Source of the DNA: an uncultured Lachnospiraceae bacterium
GTDB taxonomy: Bacteria > Bacillota_A > Clostridia > Lachnospirales > Lachnospiraceae
Direction: 5' to 3'
Assembly: GCA_946613735.1 (NCBI GenBank)
Contig: CAMOFS010000065.1
Location: 1-7,492, forward strand
DNA length: 7,492 nt
Part shown: in pieces, positions 7,213-7,492 of the stretch
Numbering within the stretch: the stretch's first letter is position 1
How the letters are laid out: every line of letters begins with the position of its first letter
Program-made: the position numbers and the translations under genes
Notes under the pieces: model-generated
Database searches by the model: none
What the model saw: the letters and a program-made list of their open reading frames with translations, nothing else
What the model was told of the DNA's origin: nothing

Positions 7213-7219
7213 CTCCTTT
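7213..7219 (-). promoter_or_regulatory. Ribosome binding site choosing between two tandem ATG codons
   Basis: AAAGGAG on the minus strand ends 2 nt before the ATG at 7208–7210 but 5 nt before the ATG at 7205–7207. The 5-nt spacing is more normal, so the second ATG is preferred. The proteins differ by one methionine only. The site abuts the end of a dispersed repeat copy at 7222. Confidence 0.6.
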
Positions 7220-7221
7220 AA

Positions 7222-7257
7222 AGATTCTTCGCTTCGCTCAGAATGATACGGGAATCT
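7222..7257 (+). repeat. Dispersed repeat unit, first direct copy upstream of the PLP enzyme gene
   Basis: This 36-nt unit starts AGATTC and ends GAATCT, so its ends form a 6-nt inverted repeat. Its first 24 nt after the initial A (7223–7246) are identical to the core at 7286–7309. The tail TACGGGAATCT differs from the second copy by one substitution and one extra G. Its left end sits 2 nt from the AAAGGAG of the downstream gene. Confidence 0.85.
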
Positions 7258-7282
7258 AATTGAATTATCCTAATTCAATTAG
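7256..7282. repeat. Perfect 12-bp palindrome with 3-nt loop between two repeat copies
   Basis: CTAATTGAATTA at 7256–7267, loop TCC at 7268–7270, and the exact reverse complement at 7271–7282. It is AT-rich, with two G:C pairs in the stem. It has no following T-run on either strand, so it is a poor terminator. It is placed centrally between direct repeats and could be the core of a composite element, an operator, or an RNA hairpin. Confidence 0.8.
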
Positions 7283-7283
7283 C

Positions 7284-7319
7284 GGGATTCTTCGCTTCGC
7301 TCAGAATGACACGGAATCT
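7284..7319 (+). repeat. Dispersed repeat unit, second direct copy next to the livF stop
   Basis: The unit begins GGGATTC and ends GAATCT, with the same 24-nt core as the first copy (7286–7309) and the same inward-facing GATTC/GAATC ends. Its last base, 7319, is also the last base of the livF TAA stop codon. The repeat therefore begins inside the stop codon when read in the direction of transcription. Confidence 0.85.
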
Positions 7320-7492
7320 TATTCTCCAAGATATGCCTTCTTTATGTCTTCGTTGTTCAAAAGCTCAGAGGCCTTGCCCTCCAAAACTATGTTACCTGTC
7401 TCAAGCACATAAGCTCGGTCCGCAATGGAAAGAGCCTTTTTTGCGTTCTGTTCCACCAAAAGCACCGTGGTACCGGTGGAAGATATATTGGT
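7319..7492 (-). CDS. livF: Branched-chain amino acid ABC transporter ATP-binding protein LivF (C-terminal 57 residues; cut by window edge)
   Basis: This is the cytoplasmic ATPase subunit of the Liv/HAAT-type high-affinity branched-chain amino acid importer. Only the last 57 codons and TAA are in the window. They read …TVLLVEQNAKKALSIADRAYVLETGNIVLEG…ELLNNEDIKKAYLGE. The switch-region string LLVEQNA, with Gln where many ABC ATPases have the H-loop His, is typical of LivF rather than LivG. The ending 'AYLG' and 'YVLE-G-IVLEG' are likewise family-typical. Walker A, Walker B and the signature motif lie beyond position 7492. The other liv genes would be expected further upstream on the minus strand. 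The stop codon directly abuts a dispersed repeat unit. Confidence 0.87.
   Translation of the reverse strand, partial: TNISSTGTTVLLVEQNAKKALSIADRAYVLETGNIVLEGKASELLNNEDIKKAYLGE

Noticed and set aside
7256..7282. Rho-independent terminator for livF
   Set aside because: The stem is almost entirely A:T and no T-run follows on the minus strand, so it does not match a usual terminator.
7211..7318. Promoter for the PLP enzyme gene
   Set aside because: TTGAAT and TATCAT/GATAAT-like hexamers occur, but no pair has 16–18 nt spacing. I could not support a promoter.
7222..7319. Possible short CRISPR array (two direct repeats with a gap of about 26 nt)
   Set aside because: There are only two units, the gap is a perfect palindrome and not a spacer, and the same unit occurs elsewhere singly and in inverted orientation.

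Overview
The window comes from a chromosome of a Gram-positive, low-to-moderate GC Clostridia-type bacterium, most likely a Lachnospiraceae member. This placement is an inference from the mreBCD–PBP2–min gene order, strong AGGAG-type ribosome binding sites, a very long PBP2, and an 'aluminium resistance/methionine gamma-lyase-like' PLP enzyme. No sequence search was possible. Every real gene lies on the minus strand, so transcription runs from high to low coordinates.

Reading in the direction of transcription: (1) 7492–7319 is the 3' end of a LivF-type ABC transporter ATPase, cut by the window edge. (2) 7318–7211 is an intergenic block with two direct copies of a dispersed repeat flanking a perfect palindrome. 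(3) 7207–5924 is a fold-type-I PLP enzyme of the YnbB/Alum_res family. (4) 5923–5824 holds a third repeat copy followed by a strong sigma-A promoter. (5) 5823–513 is a compact cell-elongation operon: mreB, mreC, mreD and a class B PBP2 (mrdA/pbpA-like). Its internal gaps are 18 and 23 nt, plus one 1-nt overlap. (6) 512–423 is filled by a long inverted-repeat hairpin built from the same repeat family. (7) 422–1 is the 5' part of minC, cut by the window edge. No stretch longer than about 110 bases lacks a gene. I see no tRNA, rRNA, CRISPR array or transposase.

The mre/PBP2 genes together encode the core of the peptidoglycan elongation machine: MreB filament, MreC and MreD membrane scaffold, and transpeptidase. 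MinC starts the division-site selection genes that probably continue beyond position 1. The genes fit a single transcription unit starting at the 5863–5891 promoter, with the hairpin lying between the elongation and division genes.

The points most worth a second look are these. The MreB protein has lysine where the catalytic glutamate of MreB ATPases normally sits (K130), and its phosphate-2 loop is altered (GAD instead of GGG). The dispersed repeat family lies within 0–1 nt of three consecutive TAA stop codons and abuts two Shine-Dalgarno sequences. The PBP2–minC hairpin spans exactly from the stop codon to the SD. PBP2 carries an insertion of about 245 residues inside its transpeptidase domain.
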